Origin: Bursaphelenchus xylophilus
Taxonomy: Eukaryota > Nematoda > Chromadorea > Rhabditida > Aphelenchoididae
NCBI GenBank assembly: GCA_904066235.2
Contig: CAJFCV020000006.1
Coordinates: forward strand, 2,728,001-2,792,000
Direction of reading: 5' to 3'
Length of the DNA: 64,000 nt
Shown here: positions 25,056 through 38,500 of the stretch, in pieces
How positions within the stretch are numbered: the stretch's first letter is position 1
Layout: every line of letters starts with the position of its first letter
The notes under the pieces: model-generated
What the model saw: the letters and a program-made list of their open reading frames with translations, nothing else
Told to the model about the DNA's origin: nothing
The model's database searches: none
Position numbers and translations under genes: made by a program

Positions 25056-26338
25056 GTAGAAGTGTTGCCTGAAATTCGTTTAAGAATAAAAGCCAAAGCT
25101 CCTAAAATGGAACCACATCGTGTGAGCTTCCATTCACAGAACCTGGGTGGTTTCTGCAACACGCGAGTTGGGAAACTCGCAGAAATTTGCATTTTCGTAA
25201 TTTTACAAGTTTATGCTGCTTTTCAGTCGATTAGAGGTCGCGTAAATTCAAGGTCAACTTTTTTTTGCATTTGACCAAGACTTGATTTTACGGTCGTGAA
25301 ATGTTTAATCGACCATCGAATATAGACTCTATATAAATACAAGTACATATCTTCTAAAAAAGTTTGTCGAATTACCCTATTTTTCCGACAAAATCCCCTT
25401 TATGTACCGTAACAATAATGTCCAAGTTCGGCGAACGAAAAGTCTCACCGGCTGAGAAATTGGGTGAGATTCCAAAGGTTCAACCGTAAAGTACAAACGC
25501 CGAGAAATATAAAAAATATAAACAGCTACGATTCCCCCCCCCCCCCACCGGAACTGTAGTGTTTGTCAAAAAATTGTAGTGGATTTCAGCCCATCCTTGT
25601 TACATTTTAAGAGAAAAAAGTTCGGAAAAAGCGACTTACACTTCCGTTAGAGTTCGGACCCCAAAAGATCCAAATGACATTCCAAAATACAAATACAATA
25701 GCGCCTACCGGGAAGGCCGGAGATTGTAGCCGAGGCCGCGTCACACGGCAAATTTAATTTTAGGAGTACAGTTATGATTTTTTAATGACAACCGTGGGTT
25801 GGGGAATGGTTTTTGGCCCGGAATGACATTAAAACTGTAAATGCTACCGTTATGAAGTTGCAAATAATTTATGCATGCTTTCGTGTAAATATTGCAATTC
25901 AATATTAACAGTGAGCTTTTTTAGATGGAGCACTTGGACCTGCATCAAATTTTTGAAACAGATTTTAAGTTTCATTCGTTTTTTGAAAGTTTTGGCCCAT
26001 AAAAAATTAAAAATCTTTCCCAGTGAGAGAGAGCGCGAAATGCGGAGAGCAGACAAAGAAAAAAACCGCTTTTCGGCCGTTTCGCTGCCAATTTTTGCAA
26101 GACTTTTTGCAGAGCATTTCTTTCTATTACATACTACAAACGGCGGTACAGCGAAACCAACCTGCAAAGAAAGGTTTCAGAGATCGCTAATACCGCTTTT
26201 TGGCCAAAACAAACCTTTGTATACAACACTTTCCAAGACCTTGCTATAAATTAATAAACCTTCTGGTCTCTTACCAATTGTTGTGCGGGGGTTTGACTAC
26301 ATTGAGGAAATATTTATTTCCAACGAAAATATTTATAA

Positions 26339-26482
26339 TGTCAGTCTGTCGGGAAAGTAATGTCAATTTTTTGCAACGATATTTGCTTCAGACCAAATAT
26401 GCAGCCGCGGCGAGCCGTCCCAAAGCGAGGATGGGCGTTTTCTCAGCACGAAAATCCACATTATTTTCCCGACAGACTGATA
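26339..26482. mobile_element. Family A element, TGTGGATT subtype
   Basis: Left TGTCAGTCTGTCGGGAAAGT with AATGTCAATTTT; right AATCCACATTATTTTCCCGA then CAGACTGATA. Confidence 0.75.
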
Positions 26483-26929
26483 CTATTACTTCTCAATATA
26501 AAATTTATGAATAAAATGAGCAATTAGCCGCTAAAATTTGGCCTAAAAACCTTGATTGGCCTGTAAAGCACAGGCCAAAACTTACTCATGTGTCTAGCGC
26601 TCTGGCTTCCCTCTACAGCGAATGATCAAAGAAAATTTATAGTTTTAAAGGACCAGAAAAGGTATTTTTTGCACAGAAAATGTTATTGGCGTAATCAGGC
26701 AATTTCGCGGCGGGGCCATCACGCAATAGATGTGGTCTTGATTTTTGAAATGGAGAATAAGTAAAATTCTCCAGTGGATTTTAAATGGCCGATTGCCCAG
26801 AAAAATTGGTTTTACGTGTCGAATGAACTGGGCCGTTTCCAGGAACTGGATCAAAAACACCAAAAACCGTTCATGTAAGTGAAATTGCCCATCTTATTCA
26901 TCACGTATATCAATTTTTCCCTTAAATTT

Positions 26930-27080
26930 ACAGGGTGCGGCAATTTTTCGGCCGGATTTGAATTGGCTATAACTTTTTTAGTTTTTGGCCAAATGCTAAA
27001 ATTCTTTTTTCCCTGAATCCCCAGACTCTCCCATTTTTCAATACCAAAAATGGCATGGCCACTTGTTAGACTACAGTAAA
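26930..27080. repeat. CAGGGTG-type dispersed repeat, copy 1
   Basis: Starts TACAGGGTGCGGCAATTTTT and shares GATTTGAATTGGCTAT, TTTTTTCCCTGAATCC and CTCCCATTTT with a copy at about 33064-33195. Boundaries on the right are uncertain. Confidence 0.55.
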
Positions 27081-28123
27081 AATTAGCAAAAAACAAAAAG
27101 CACTAATTTCCATATTAACAATAGAAGTACTCCTAGCACGACACTCAGTTGTAATTTACTGTTTTCCACAGTAATTCCAGCGCTATATTGTCGAGCTCTT
27201 ATTCGGACCCACAGTTTATCCCACCAAATTATTCATTGCTTCCATTGTCATAAAATTATCAATTCCTCGCTTCTTTTAATTTGGCCGATTAAAGATGGAG
27301 GCGGCCGTGTGTCCTTGAGCGGAAAGTTGGCTGCAGCGCCTACGCTGCTGCTTATACTTCTTCATATTTTTTGGAGGCCCCCATTAGCTTCCAGCTCAAC
27401 AATTTTATAAAATTTTAATGGGATTTGATTAGGACTTCAATTTGTTTCCAGAACACCGGTTCGCGGCTACGTCGCCCCCGGCTACGTGGCATTGCATGAC
27501 TGGAATGGGAAATTTGCACCGGCCACGAGTTTTGAAAGCAACCATCGAAAGCACAGCTTCGAAGACTAAAAATAGGAACGACAGTACAAAACGGTCGTAT
27601 GTCTGGAAGAAAGAAAGAGGTGTTTTGGAGGAATTGGCAGGGGAAATTGTCAAAGTCCGAAGCTTATGTTAGATTTTGATGAAACTCGGCTCAAATTTAG
27701 AATATTTTTTTCTAATACACCTAGCTCGCTATTTGCAAACACGTGACACTTTTTTGAGAATCTTGGCATGAACCGTTTGACGTCGATGTATTTCTTCCGT
27801 TGAGGGCAACGTTTCGACGAAGAGAGCTTTTTTCCCCGCATATTTTCTCATCATTAGAGATTGCTGAAAATCTCGGCTCGTCCTGCAAAACGCAAGCAAA
27901 AACCTTGCAGAAATCTATGCGACCTAGACACAAAGCGTAGTAAGTAGTCTTTGAAAAACATTTTTTGGCCATCGCCGGTTTTGCGTGGAAAGACTTGATT
28001 TTCTTGATTTTCACTACCATAAAAATCGGCATGAAACCTTTCATTGCAAAATTCGCAAAACAGTGCTATAAACTTTAGGCCTAAAAATCGATTGTTTCTG
28101 CACACCACGAGCTATAATTCTGT

Positions 28124-28273
28124 CGGGAAAATAGTGGCGAATCCCCCCACCTTGGAATCGCCCGTCATCGCTTTGCGAAGGCTGCCACAGCTGGAGATGT
28201 GGCGCTGGACTTTTTTTAACGATGCAAAATATATTGCTGAAAAGGACTGTCACTATTTTAGCGACAGACTGAT
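28124..28273. mobile_element. Family A element, divergent subtype
   Basis: Left TATAATTCTGTCGGGAAAAT with AGTGGCGAATCC; right GTCACTATTTTAGCGACAGA then CTGATT. The interior (GGAATCGCCCGTCATCGC) resembles the 57509 and 23114 copies, not the GAGCAC type. Confidence 0.7.
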
Positions 28274-28454
28274 TGGAGTTTTGTATCCCGTGTTTAAAAA
28301 GTTAGTCTGAATTTATACCAAGTTTCTTCAAAATCAACGTGTTTCCGAGCAATTCCTGGGCCAATTGATTCCAAATTTCATGCAGTTTAACTGCAGACAC
28401 ATCTAAGGTTAGCCTTGTAAATAATCTTCCGATATTTGTGCATGGTCTTCCATG

Positions 28455-28680
28455 TTATAATTGGTGGGTCCACAATTGTGGGCAACCACTCGGCAGGCAG
28501 CTAGAGGAACCATGGAAATTCTGCGGGCATCTTTGGAAAGCGGCCAACATTTGCTTACAACAGGAAATTTGAACGTTGGATTTGGCTGTTAGATGTTGCA
28601 AATTGAGTTTCCTTGTGTATAAGTGGCTTGAATAGTTACCATAAGGTATAGCAGGCATTTTTACCATTTTTTAAAAAAAG
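28455..28680. repeat. Old dispersed repeat, copy 1
   Basis: Shares AACATTTGCTTACAACA, GGAAATTTGAACG and a TAGTTACCATAAGG block with the diverged copy at about 36165-36350. It also shares the neighbouring AACTCGCATAACT text. Class unknown. Confidence 0.5.
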
Positions 28681-31347
28681 AACTCGCATAACTCCGAAAG
28701 CGGTGGAGGCATTCAATAAATATAAATCATACTACGTAGATTACCGGAGGAAAATCGTAATTCCAACAGGAAAATGCCGGTTGTCCGCAAAGAGGTTGCC
28801 CGCAAGTGTCTCGACGCCTTATAATTAGGACATTTGCCCTTCAAAGTGAACGCCACTACCCTAAAATTTCCGCCGATCTTGGTCCCAGGTTTTTGCAGGA
28901 ACGCGAACCCCGCAAGATTCGTCATCGCTTATTTATTTAATTAGTCCAACCTTCTCCGCCAATTCGTCCGAATTATTTTCGTCGCCAACGCCACAGCCAC
29001 GTAGCCGATGACAGCATGCAATTAGAGTGTAACACATCCCCAAAAAACCTCCTAATTTGGATAATTGTACAATCTCTGTCAGCAAAATGTGTGACGCCGA
29101 AAAGGTGCGTAGTAAACCGATTACGCTGTAAAATGAAATTACTGTATATATGTATATAAACGTCAAGGAAGTCGGGTCCGATTGCATACGGTAGCTGGCT
29201 TGAGACAGGCCGGTTATATATTATATATCTATTAATTATTTACGACTACATTACGATACAAGCGAATGCTTAAGCACTCGTTTTTTAATTTGCCACCTGA
29301 CCAACATATGTTTTTCTTGCCTTTTTACAAACCTCAGTTCAAATTCCGCGCTAAATTTAGTCGGTCGGTCAGAATTGTGAAGTTCAAGGCAAGAATTTTT
29401 AAAAAACACAGAAAGTGTGTACAGTATGGCACAACTGGAGGGAAAATCAACGGTGCTGAGTGTAATACGTTTAATAGATGTAACAAAGAAGTTGGTGGAA
29501 CTTGGAACAGCCCAAAGATTGTGATACGAATGTAATTTCTGAACACTCACTTTTGAACAAACTTGGCCTACATAAAGCTGGCAAAAATTAATGCAGTTAT
29601 TAGTTTTGCGAATTTTGGCGTAAACAGTCGTATGACTACTACTCCGTTTGTAAAGTCGATGGTGTGATTTTTGGCGTCTACATGATGAAGAAAAAGTCAG
29701 GGTGCGCATGATATCCCAAAAAAGCCCATTACAAAGTGCAAAGTTGATTTTTGATTTTGCAGAGCTCTTTTAAAAATGAGATTTTTTCCATTGTCATCGG
29801 GAAGTTTATACTGCGGGGTTTCTTACAATATTTACATTTTCTGAAAGCCAGTTTTTCACTCTACTGCCATACCAAGTTTTAGCCTTCTACGCAAACGGCT
29901 AGCGAGATATGAAGAGAAAAGCAAGCGCATTCCTAAAAAAATTGAAAAAATTGCGGAGATCGGCTGTGTCCCAAAAGTACTTAATGCCGAGCTCCAGCAA
30001 CTTTTCTAACGGACAAATACTGATACCTCTTGGGTAATGCTTCCACAAAGAATTACACTTTTTTGCACGAACTGTGAAAGCGCTTTTCTCTCTGACTTCC
30101 CTCCGCGTTTTGTGTAGTCTCTAGGCCACGAAGATCGTTGAATTTCTCGGCTGCGCATGCAAAGCCCGAGCTAAAACATTCAGGAATTTATATGCCTCCT
30201 ATGCTCGAGATGTGTGCAAAATTTAAGAAAAATCAGAGCACTTGAGACACCCTTATTCTAATGTTTTTCCGACCGCCTCTCCGCATTCTATGTACTCGTT
30301 CGGCAGCAATAATTGTTGGAATTTCTATCACTTGTTTTGTGGCTTACTGCAGCAATCCAGCGCTTTCTTGAACCGTTTAGACGTTTCGTCCACACACTAT
30401 CGATTAATCAAAGGATTCTAGATATCAAAAATTTATCTCGGCAGGACGTTTGAAGGGCAAAACTCGTCTTGAAAAATCAAGAAAAATTTAGAACGTTATT
30501 TTGTGAACAGAAATATAAGAGTTTGTCCCAGAGAGCCAAGAAAAAAACAAACAAATATTAATATCTTCTCCAAAATTCTGCTTGTAAACGTTACATCAAT
30601 TAAGTCTGGTTCAGAAAACAACTTCATCTATGATCATTCAAAAACCCCTTAAAAAGAGTAAAATAAAAGACCGAGATCTTCCAAAAAAAGGCCAACACAA
30701 AGCAGAAACAACAACAAACGGTGCTGTGTGGCGATGACCAGACTACATGCGCTCCGAAAAGCCGCAAAGGTCAATGGGATGCAGCGAATTGCGAATGTAC
30801 TTTATGTACAAAAAGCGAGCGGCTTTACCGTACGTTTCGTATGAGCCGGTGGATTAGACGTTTTGTCATGGGTGGGTGGAGGAAAGTGCACGATTTTAGT
30901 GGTGCTAATTAAGAATTCTCCTTTTTTGCCCTTCCCACGTCGGGCTTGGTGCAACTTTCAGCAAATTCGATGCCTTGTAATCGCAGACGACTTCTCGTCA
31001 TTTGGCCCCCAACAAATTTCACCTGACCGTCGATCAGGTGGTCTGGGGAATTGGGTTTATATATTTATATTTTAGCGGATGCAATCATTGTGTCAATATC
31101 GTATATTAATGGCTGGAAATTTCAGCTTGCGCTTTCTAGGGCTGAAGAAATATTCAACGAGCTCTACAGGCAAAGGAGCTGTAGAGCTCGAAACAAAGAT
31201 GTTCAGATAGAGGCATGTTTTTGCTACGCTTTGCTGGTTGCGTAATACAAAAAAAAGTTTTGAAGGTTGGGATTGAAAAATCCTCTACGATTAACCAGCC
31301 TTTTTTCGAAGCCATGAAGATCGTCAAGTCATGAAATACCGCGTATA

Positions 31348-31492
31348 TATCTGTCTGAAAAATGATGAGCACAATGTCGCTGCGCCGATCGCGTTGCTCA
31401 AGTGGAAAGCAATTTGATTTTGTTACAATTTTTTTGTATTTTTTTATTTTTCGAAGCGAAAGAGTGCTCATTATTTTCCCGGCAGACTGATA
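31348..31492. mobile_element. Family A short inverted-repeat element
   Basis: Left ATATCTGTCTGAAAAATGAT with GAGCACAATGTCGCTGCG; right GTGCTCATTATTTTCCCGGC then AGACTGATA. An interior deletion removes part of the usual core. Confidence 0.75.
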
Positions 31493-32912
31493 TACCTAAT
31501 GCCTAGTATTACTAGATCCATGGAAAATCAAAGATCTTCTTTGCTCTCCAAGTGCTCAATTTTGCATACTCTCTGGTCGTCAGCTCTTTATGTAAATCGC
31601 TGACCGTTCCCAGAAGTCCCCAACTACGCAACAATTCTCATTCCGAATTGGCGCCTCATTTTATGCTGGTTGTAGATTTTCGAGTGAAAACAAAGCAAAG
31701 AGCACACCAAGAACTGTGTCTTAAAATGTTTTCGCCCGCAGAATTCTAATCGCTCCCCCACATCACAGCCGCAGTTCAACTTTCTGGCGCCGGACCAGAG
31801 TCTTACATTAACTGGTAATGTAATGAACAAAGAGATCAGTTAGAAGAATAGATGCTTGGAAAGTAAACATCGCAAAAATACATGAAGACAAAATCTTTTG
31901 AAAGCAGGAATTGGTTGCAAAATACCTCCCTCTCCTTGCGCCAAATTTTAAAAAACTTAGCTCGCGCTTTACAGATGATATCCAGAAGTATTCAAGGTTT
32001 TTTTGAAATTGTGGAAAGACTGTATAAAAAGCTTGGAAAAGGGAAACGGGGGAGTTAATCTTGGGATATGTACTGTTCTGTTCTGGTTATGATACTATTG
32101 GAATTGTCACCTCCTACACACATCCGCACGGACACCCCAGGATAAGAAAGATCAAAGTATAGCCAACGATGGAAGGATGTTGCATTGACTGGACAATAGA
32201 CACCATACTGATTTACTCCATGATTTCTACATGTGTTTAGTGAAATAAATTAAAATTGAAGCCCACATTATGAAAAAGGAACTATTCCGTGACAAAATCA
32301 AATGGCTTTTCACTTCAGCGATGCAATAGACGCAACGACATTTCGCTCATTATTTTGCCGACATATTAATAGAAAAATTAATCCAGATTCGCGGCAAGTT
32401 TAATAACCAGCTCAGTGTCGCACTGTATGATCTTCCCCTCACCCCCCTTTTACCCCATCCCGTATGCATACGGTACCCTAATCCGGCAAATTAAACATTC
32501 CCCACCAAAAACCAAAGACCGTTTTCGTTGAAGACGTCAGCGTCACTAACAAGTTTACAAGCCCGAAAGAGATGGTAGTTTAATCCCAATCGGACTCACG
32601 CTACAAGACGTAATCAACTCGCTCCAACGCTTGACCCTGTTGTAAAGAGGAAGCAAACGCAAACTCGGGTTCATTTTGGGGTCAACCAAAATCAGACACA
32701 CATCGTTGAGCAACATCTTAAAACACCTTCCGATTCATCAGACTGTCAATTAGCTCCAAGTGTGACGATTTGGTTTTCTTCAAATTTAGCAAACTTCCCG
32801 TTGTACGTTACACAGCGTTCAGAGGGTATGTCATCGAAAATCAATGTTTAGAAAAATGAAAAAAATGTCTAAAAAAATGAAAAATGAAAAAAGTGGCCGA
32901 GATTTTTATATC

Positions 32913-33066
32913 TATCAGTCTGTCGGGAAAAAAATGAGCATAATTTCGCTGCGCCGATCGCATCGCTGGTGTAAGAAGCAATTTGATTTTGACACAACTC
33001 ATTTTCTCTGCTGCGATGCGATTTTCGATGCGCCAGAGTGCTCATTATTTTCCCGACGGTCTAATA
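32913..33066. mobile_element. Family A short inverted-repeat element
   Basis: TATCAGTCTGTCGGGAAAAA left, ATTATTTTCCCGACGGTCTA then ATA right. Interior has GCGCCGATCGCATCGCTG and GCGATTTTCGATGCGCC. Confidence 0.8.
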
Positions 33067-33195
33067 CAGAGTGTGCCATTTTTGTGGCCCGATTTGAAAT
33101 GGCTATTCCTTTTTTATTTTTCGACAACATTTGAAGATTCTTTTTTTCCCTGAATCCTCAGAGCCTTCCATTTTGACTATTACCAAATATGAGGC
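33064..33195. repeat. CAGGGTG-type dispersed repeat, copy 2
   Basis: TACAGAGTGTGCCATTTTTG onward matches the repeat at 26930-27080 through TTTTTTTCCCTGAATCC. It abuts the right end of the family A element at 32913. Confidence 0.55.
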
Positions 33196-33253
33196 AGAAA
33201 CACCGAAATCTGGCTATTGGTCATGAAGAAAAAATGGCTCAAAAAATGGCGGA

Positions 33254-33354
33254 AATCAGTCGCAATTTGATTTTGCCGCGACACAATTCATTTTCTCGGC
33301 GGCGATGAGATTTTCGATGCGACAGAGTGCTCATTATTTTCCCGACGAACTGAC
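33254..33354. mobile_element. Family A deletion derivative
   Basis: AATCAGTCGCAATTTGATTT joins the left tip directly to the interior. The right half (GATTTTCGATGCGACAGA, GTGCTCATTATTTTCCCGAC) is intact. Confidence 0.7.
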
Positions 33355-33399
33355 AAGTAAATACGTTATTCCTGCACCGTACAATAGAAATGTATTATA

Positions 33400-33655
33400 C
33401 AGTGACGGACCTGATGCAGTGGTAAAAACGTACCATTTTGCATCCGGGAAGCATCAAAAATGTGGCAAAATACTTCCCTCTCCCGGTGAAGAAACTTTCT
33501 TTTTTTGAAAAGCGCGCCCTTTCCCTTACAAAAAGAGTTGGCGCGCATTTGAAATCGTAGTTTTTTCACTGGGAGAGGGAAGCATTTTGCCACATTTTTG
33601 ATACTTCTCGGATGCAAAATGGAACGCTTTTTGCCTCTGGATCAGGTCCCCACTG
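33400..33655. mobile_element. Family C palindromic element with TA target site
   Basis: Flanked by TA on both sides. Starts CAGTGACGGACCTGATGCAG, ends GGATCAGGTCCCCACTG. The two ~110 bp arms are inverted copies around a GCGCGCC-rich centre. Non-coding hairpin element. TA duplication and CAGTG ends are typical of mariner-type MITEs. Confidence 0.8.
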
Positions 33656-34260
33656 TACATTTTCAACTATGTAACTGACTGAATTCCTTTAATATTTGTC
33701 TGGAACAGAGCACAAAGCAGCGTAACACGTACAGAAGAAATGTAGAAACGGCCCGTGCACCGTGCAAAAAAACCCTCAAAATGCACTGTCGCGACGGAAT
33801 GTCCGCGCACTTTTAAAAAAAACATCAATCAAAATCCGTATAAAAAACATTTTTAGCAGACCCAAACATTCGTTAAAAATGTGGAAAACACTCCAAACCC
33901 CTATAAATACTTGTAAAAACATACTGTGTTTGTTCTGCACGTTCGACCCAGACGATTTATTGTACCCCACGCACATTTGGTCAATCGAAAAAATGTATTC
34001 GAAAATTTGAATACGTCAACAACCCGTTCCCTATTGAAGTCGGTATCTTGGAACAACAAAAGATTAACATATTTCGGACGATGCGATTTCAAAAGTCTCC
34101 AATTTAATCTTTACGTAACTTCGTAGGTCAGTAATCCGAAACGTCAAAAATTACCGTAGCCCTTTATGGAAGAGGAAACCATTCAATTGACAAGAGAAAA
34201 ATTGTTGAAGAAACACTGAGGCGGAAGTCTTTGGAGTTTAACATTACGAAAACTAAAGAT

Positions 34261-34310
34261 ATTGTCGAAAAGCGACAATTGTCAAAAAGTTCAGAGTTTC
34301 TCTGAACTTT
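34261..34310. repeat. Two adjacent perfect small hairpins
   Basis: ATTGTCG-AAAAG-CGACAAT at 34261-34279 is followed by AAAGTTCAGAG-TTT-CTCTGAACTTT at 34286-34310. No element ends are attached. Confidence 0.7.
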
Positions 34311-34417
34311 GCGTACGTGTTATGTCACGACCAGACATCAGCTTCTGTACAATGGAGCTTGTGCTTTACAGAGGAGAAATACACAAAGTTCTCGATGTTC
34401 AATGATTAGGATGTGTA

Positions 34418-34672
34418 GAGTGCAGGACCCTTCCAGTGACAAAAAACGTACCATTTTACATCCAGGAAGTATCAAAAAATGCGGCAAAATACCTCTCTCT
34501 CCAAGTGGAAAAACCCCGATTTCAAAAGAGCGCCCGCTCTTGTTGTGAGGAAAAAGGGCGCGCCCTCCAAAACAAAGTTTTTTGACTTGGAGAGGGAAGC
34601 GTTTTGCCACATTCTTGACACTTCCCGAATGCAAAATGGTACGTGTTTTGCCACTGGATCAGGTCCCCCACT
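34418..34672. mobile_element. Family C palindromic element
   Basis: Left GAGTGCAGGACCCTTCCAGT, right GGATCAGGTCCCCCACT before ATA. The arms share GTACCATTTTGCAT(C), GAAGTATCAAAAA and CCTCTCCAAGTG-type blocks with the other four copies. Confidence 0.78.
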
Positions 34673-34790
34673 ATATCAATCCCCGAAAAAATTCCTCATA
34701 CGTTGCAGAGACAGCCGAGATACATATTCAACGCTCTTTCGGATGGGAGCGCACAATATCGAGAAAAACATTCTTTGAGAAGTACTATTA

Positions 34791-34950
34791 TAGTCCTTTC
34801 GCAAAGTTGCTGGTGGGATTTTTGGCGCTTGCACTGTGCCTGAAAAGTCACGGTGCAAACGGAAACGTTTGCACGGTTCAAAGTACACTTTTGTTTTCCC
34901 ACAGTTCGTGTGGCAAATTTGAGTACGGCGACTTTCCGGACGAACTAGTA
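34791..34950. mobile_element. Family B short inverted-repeat element
   Basis: Left TAGTCCTTTCGCAAAGTTGC with TGGTGGGATTTTTGGCG; right ACGGCGACTTTCCGGACGAA then CTAGTA. Inner GCACTGTGCC and CAAAGTACACTTTTGTTTTC. One of the clearest copies. Confidence 0.7.
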
Positions 34951-35388
34951 ATACATTAGATTGGTCATAAATTATTTTTTACTAGTAGGGCTACTGTACT
35001 GTAAGACCTTGAATCATCGAGCTCATGAAAACGGTAGAGTATTCTTAGAACTTTGCAGCCATCATAACAACCGTCTCCGCCGAGAATTCAGCGTATAAAA
35101 AGCACTCGAAATATGAAAACATGCTCCAAGTTTTGCGCCCGCTTTGTGCAGAGCCCAAAAATCAATTTCGGAAAATTTTAGCTCTCGCTTTGCAGGAACA
35201 GCCAGATCTGCTACCTTTTGCGACGAGAGAGCGCGCCCAATGCGGAGAACTATCAAAAACCAATCCATTTTCGGCTAGAAAAAATTGTTTTTTCACAGAA
35301 ACGTCGCAAAAAATTTTTAGAGAAATTATCGGTTGTTTCTGCAAAGCGCAAGATAGCAACTGTTATTGGAAAAGGTTAACCGTAAGTT

Positions 35389-35546
35389 TAACAGTCTGTC
35401 AGGAAAATAATGAGCACAATGTCGCTAGGCAGATCGCGTCGTTGAAGTCAAAAGCAACTTGAATTTGCAGCGGCAAAGTTAATATCCCCGGCCGCGATGC
35501 AATGTTTGATGCGGCAAAGTGCTCATTATTTTTCCGGCATACTTAT
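35389..35546. mobile_element. Family A short inverted-repeat element
   Basis: TTTAACAGTCTGTCAGGAAA left with GAGCACAATGTCGC; right GTGCTCATTATTTTTCCGGC then ATACTTATA. The last family A copy before a 22 kb gap without the family. Confidence 0.75.
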
Positions 35547-38500
35547 ACAAGTTCTATTTAAAATCTGAGCGTTGTTACAATACTTAGAACAGCCCTCTGA
35601 ACGGCTATAATTTTGTTTACATCTTTACCACCGAATTCTCATCATTCTTGGCATCACCGGTCACCTGAGCCTGACTCCTTCCAACGCCGTTCAAAAGATA
35701 CGTAATTCCCGAGATTTTTGACCGTAAGACTTTGAACCCGATAAAACAATCTATAATTATTTTATAAATACAAAACGCAAGGGGGTTTAAAAGGTTTTTG
35801 TTTTAGAAATTTAAGTGCCAGGCATAGAATTTCGAATGCTGTGTGTTTCGCCGAATAACAAATCTTTTTACATTTGTTTTTTGATCCCTCGTGTTTTCAG
35901 CAACAGAAATATCCGGTATAATGAAATTGAAAGGCTGAGAAGGGCATGTGTGACGCAAATTTTTTTCTCATGCTTACATAGTTTATATTGGAAGCACTGC
36001 AAGGATAACAGTGCAACGATTCAAGGGTTTCTCGCTTACGGTATTTGAGCTAACTCCGGAAAAAAACTTTCAAAAGTTTCATAAAAAATTCAATATTTTC
36101 TTGCTAACAGGAAATGTATTCCAAGTACGACGCTAATATTTTGAAGAAACTTGGGTGGCCAAAACTTGCGGCCCACCACTTTGCGGGCGGCTAGAAGAAA
36201 AATGATGATTCTGTAAGCATGTTTGGAAATCAGCCAGCATTTGCTTGCAACATGAAATTCTAACGGCGGGTTGGGCAGTTGGATTCGGCCAATTAAGGTT
36301 CCAGGTAGATAGGTCACTTGAAAAGTTACTATAAGGTTAACCAGGCATTTTTAAAGGTTCAGAAACCATTTTTTTGAAAACAAACTCGCATAACTTTGAA
36401 AGCAGTGAATGAATTCAACAAATTTGTGTACTTATTGTTACTAGAGAGTTGTCAATGCAAAATTTTAATCATGGTACGTAGACTACGGTAGAAAAATTGT
36501 AATATAATATTTTTTATAAATAGTAATGTTTTCATAATAGGGAAGGTACCCCAAGTACGACGCTTAATTTTTGATTAAACTTGGCCTACAATTAGCTAGT
36601 GTTTTTTTATGAAATATGAAAGAAATCCTAGCCCGCGCTTTGCAGAAAGGACCGAGATTTTTAGTTTGAGAGATGGCAAAAAGTCGATGTTATTTATCGA
36701 ATTTTTGCACGAAAAGTTTCATTCATATTTCTACCGTATTCAGAGGATACATTTCTATACAGAGCTCTAAGCATTGTTAAATGGTTTTTTGCCACTTTTT
36801 CAATATTCCTGATCAACCTTTACGTTGGATTTTTTGCGCTTTATCTTATGACTTTTGCATATTCTCTTGCATATTCAACTTGTACGAAATTTTCAGTACA
36901 TTACGTAGGAAATCCCATGAATACCCACACGCATTTGAGGTGGCGAAAAAAACTCGGTTTACCCCCACATGCAAGCACTTCAACCCAGAGATTCAGGGTG
37001 CTAATTACTGTATCCGACTACAATTTTGTTATCGAGTTTTGAGACGGAAAATCTACGTCATTGAATAATTTATATCAGTTTCTGGCGAAGAAAACCGACA
37101 AGAAGAAGAGGGCTTGTTATGCAGTCTCGGATACTTTGAATTCGGTTTTTATAGTTTCCAGGCAAGCCAGAATTATAGCCAAAAAGTTTGGGCTCAAAAA
37201 TAATTTCGGAAATGTACGAATTCAACTAGAAATCATGCTGAAACCTTTCACGGATGCTTGAAGGCAAGCGCCAAATTTTTCCAACTTTGCACTTTTCGCA
37301 CATCCCCTTCGAGCTCGGATCCGTATGATATCCTAAACAATAAGCGTCTGTGTTTTGCTCAGGCCGCTCAGCAGTCTCTGTTACAGCATTAGGACATTAT
37401 AACATCTCTATTACAGCATTAGGAAATATAAGAGCGAAAACTTCTCAAATCTCCCTGCGGGAGTGGGTGCGCTGACCCGGCAACTTCTAGCAACCGTATG
37501 TCCGCAACTTCCGCAGCTAGCAAACAGTTTTTGCATTGAGTATGTTTACATAACGTAGTAATTTCATGTCATGGGTACCTTTTTCCGATAAACGTTCCCA
37601 AGCCAAGAAAAAATCGTAGAAAGAAAATGTCCATTTTTTTGAATCACCGTGTTTATTGCTGACTTAAAATCGAGAGAAATATCAAATTTTTAAGGTTTCT
37701 GGACCTTAAACCCTCATTTGTTTCAAAAATACAGACGAAATATCGTGAATACCCCTTAGGAAATTAGTTTAGATTTTTTTTTTAATTTCATCAAAATAAA
37801 AATTTAAGTCCAGCTTTGCAAACAAAATCAATAAATTCCCCATAAATGTTTCCCGTTAAGAATTCACCAACAATCCCCCCACTTTTTCATCAAAATTTCT
37901 CCTCTGCACACTGTTTGCACATCATCGAAAATTTCGACGAGAACCGATTCCAACGGACCTACCGTATTCCGGCCGCTGCAACGCCAAGACATCAGAGATT
38001 GGTCCACGTCATCCACGATGAAGACGGACCAAACAGATCGGAATGATACCACGCATCCGTATAAGCTGTATCCGATATGAGAATCGGAGGGGGTTCGGGT
38101 CACGACTTTGGAACCACTCGCATATTCCGCATGATATGAAATATCAGAAGAGAAAAAGGCACGTACACAAACAAGGAATGACTTGCCAAGTGCAAAACAG
38201 CACAAGACACAATGCACTTGGGTCGGGTCGCGAAATAGCTCAAGAGGAAAAATAAAGGATACTAGAAAGCATAATCATCAAGGGATTTTTTAGAAAAGTT
38301 CGTTTTTTGCATTGTTTTATGCAAAAAATGTTGGTAAAAATAAATAAAATAGTGCAGAACAATAATGGTTGTACAATACAACGCCATTTTAACCGTTCCG
38401 CATCACTTTTTTGTACGATTCTTTGCAATCAAGACTGCTCATTATCATCAAAAACATTGTCTGCAAATATCACAGCAATTATCGCGAGCTCTTCAAAATA

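Larger units (their letters stand above)
23101..28300. other. Gene-free repeat-rich stretch
   Basis: No supportable gene. Seven family A copies, one family B copy (24456-24635), a CAGGGTG-type repeat at 26930-27080, a 13 bp poly-C tract at 25534-25546, and copies of the GCAAAGCGCGAG repeat. Possible exons were not found on either strand. Confidence 0.55.
28301..32900. other. Gene-free repeat-rich stretch
   Basis: No supportable gene. Holds one intact and one degenerate family A copy (31348, about 32270-32370), a diverged family B remnant (29641-30020), an older repeat at 28455-28680 whose relative is at about 36165-36350, and copies of the GCAAAGCGCGAG repeat (30150, 31140, 31955). ORFs up to 152 codons at 29251-29709 overlap on both strands and are not credible. 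Confidence 0.55.

Noticed and set aside
25534..25546. Run of 13 C
   Set aside because: A plain homopolymer with no associated structure; possibly inaccurate in length, so not treated as a feature.
29251..29709. 152-codon minus-strand frame overlapping an 89-codon plus-strand frame
   Set aside because: Lies in repeat-derived sequence. Neither translation shows a domain, and both strands being open suggests chance.
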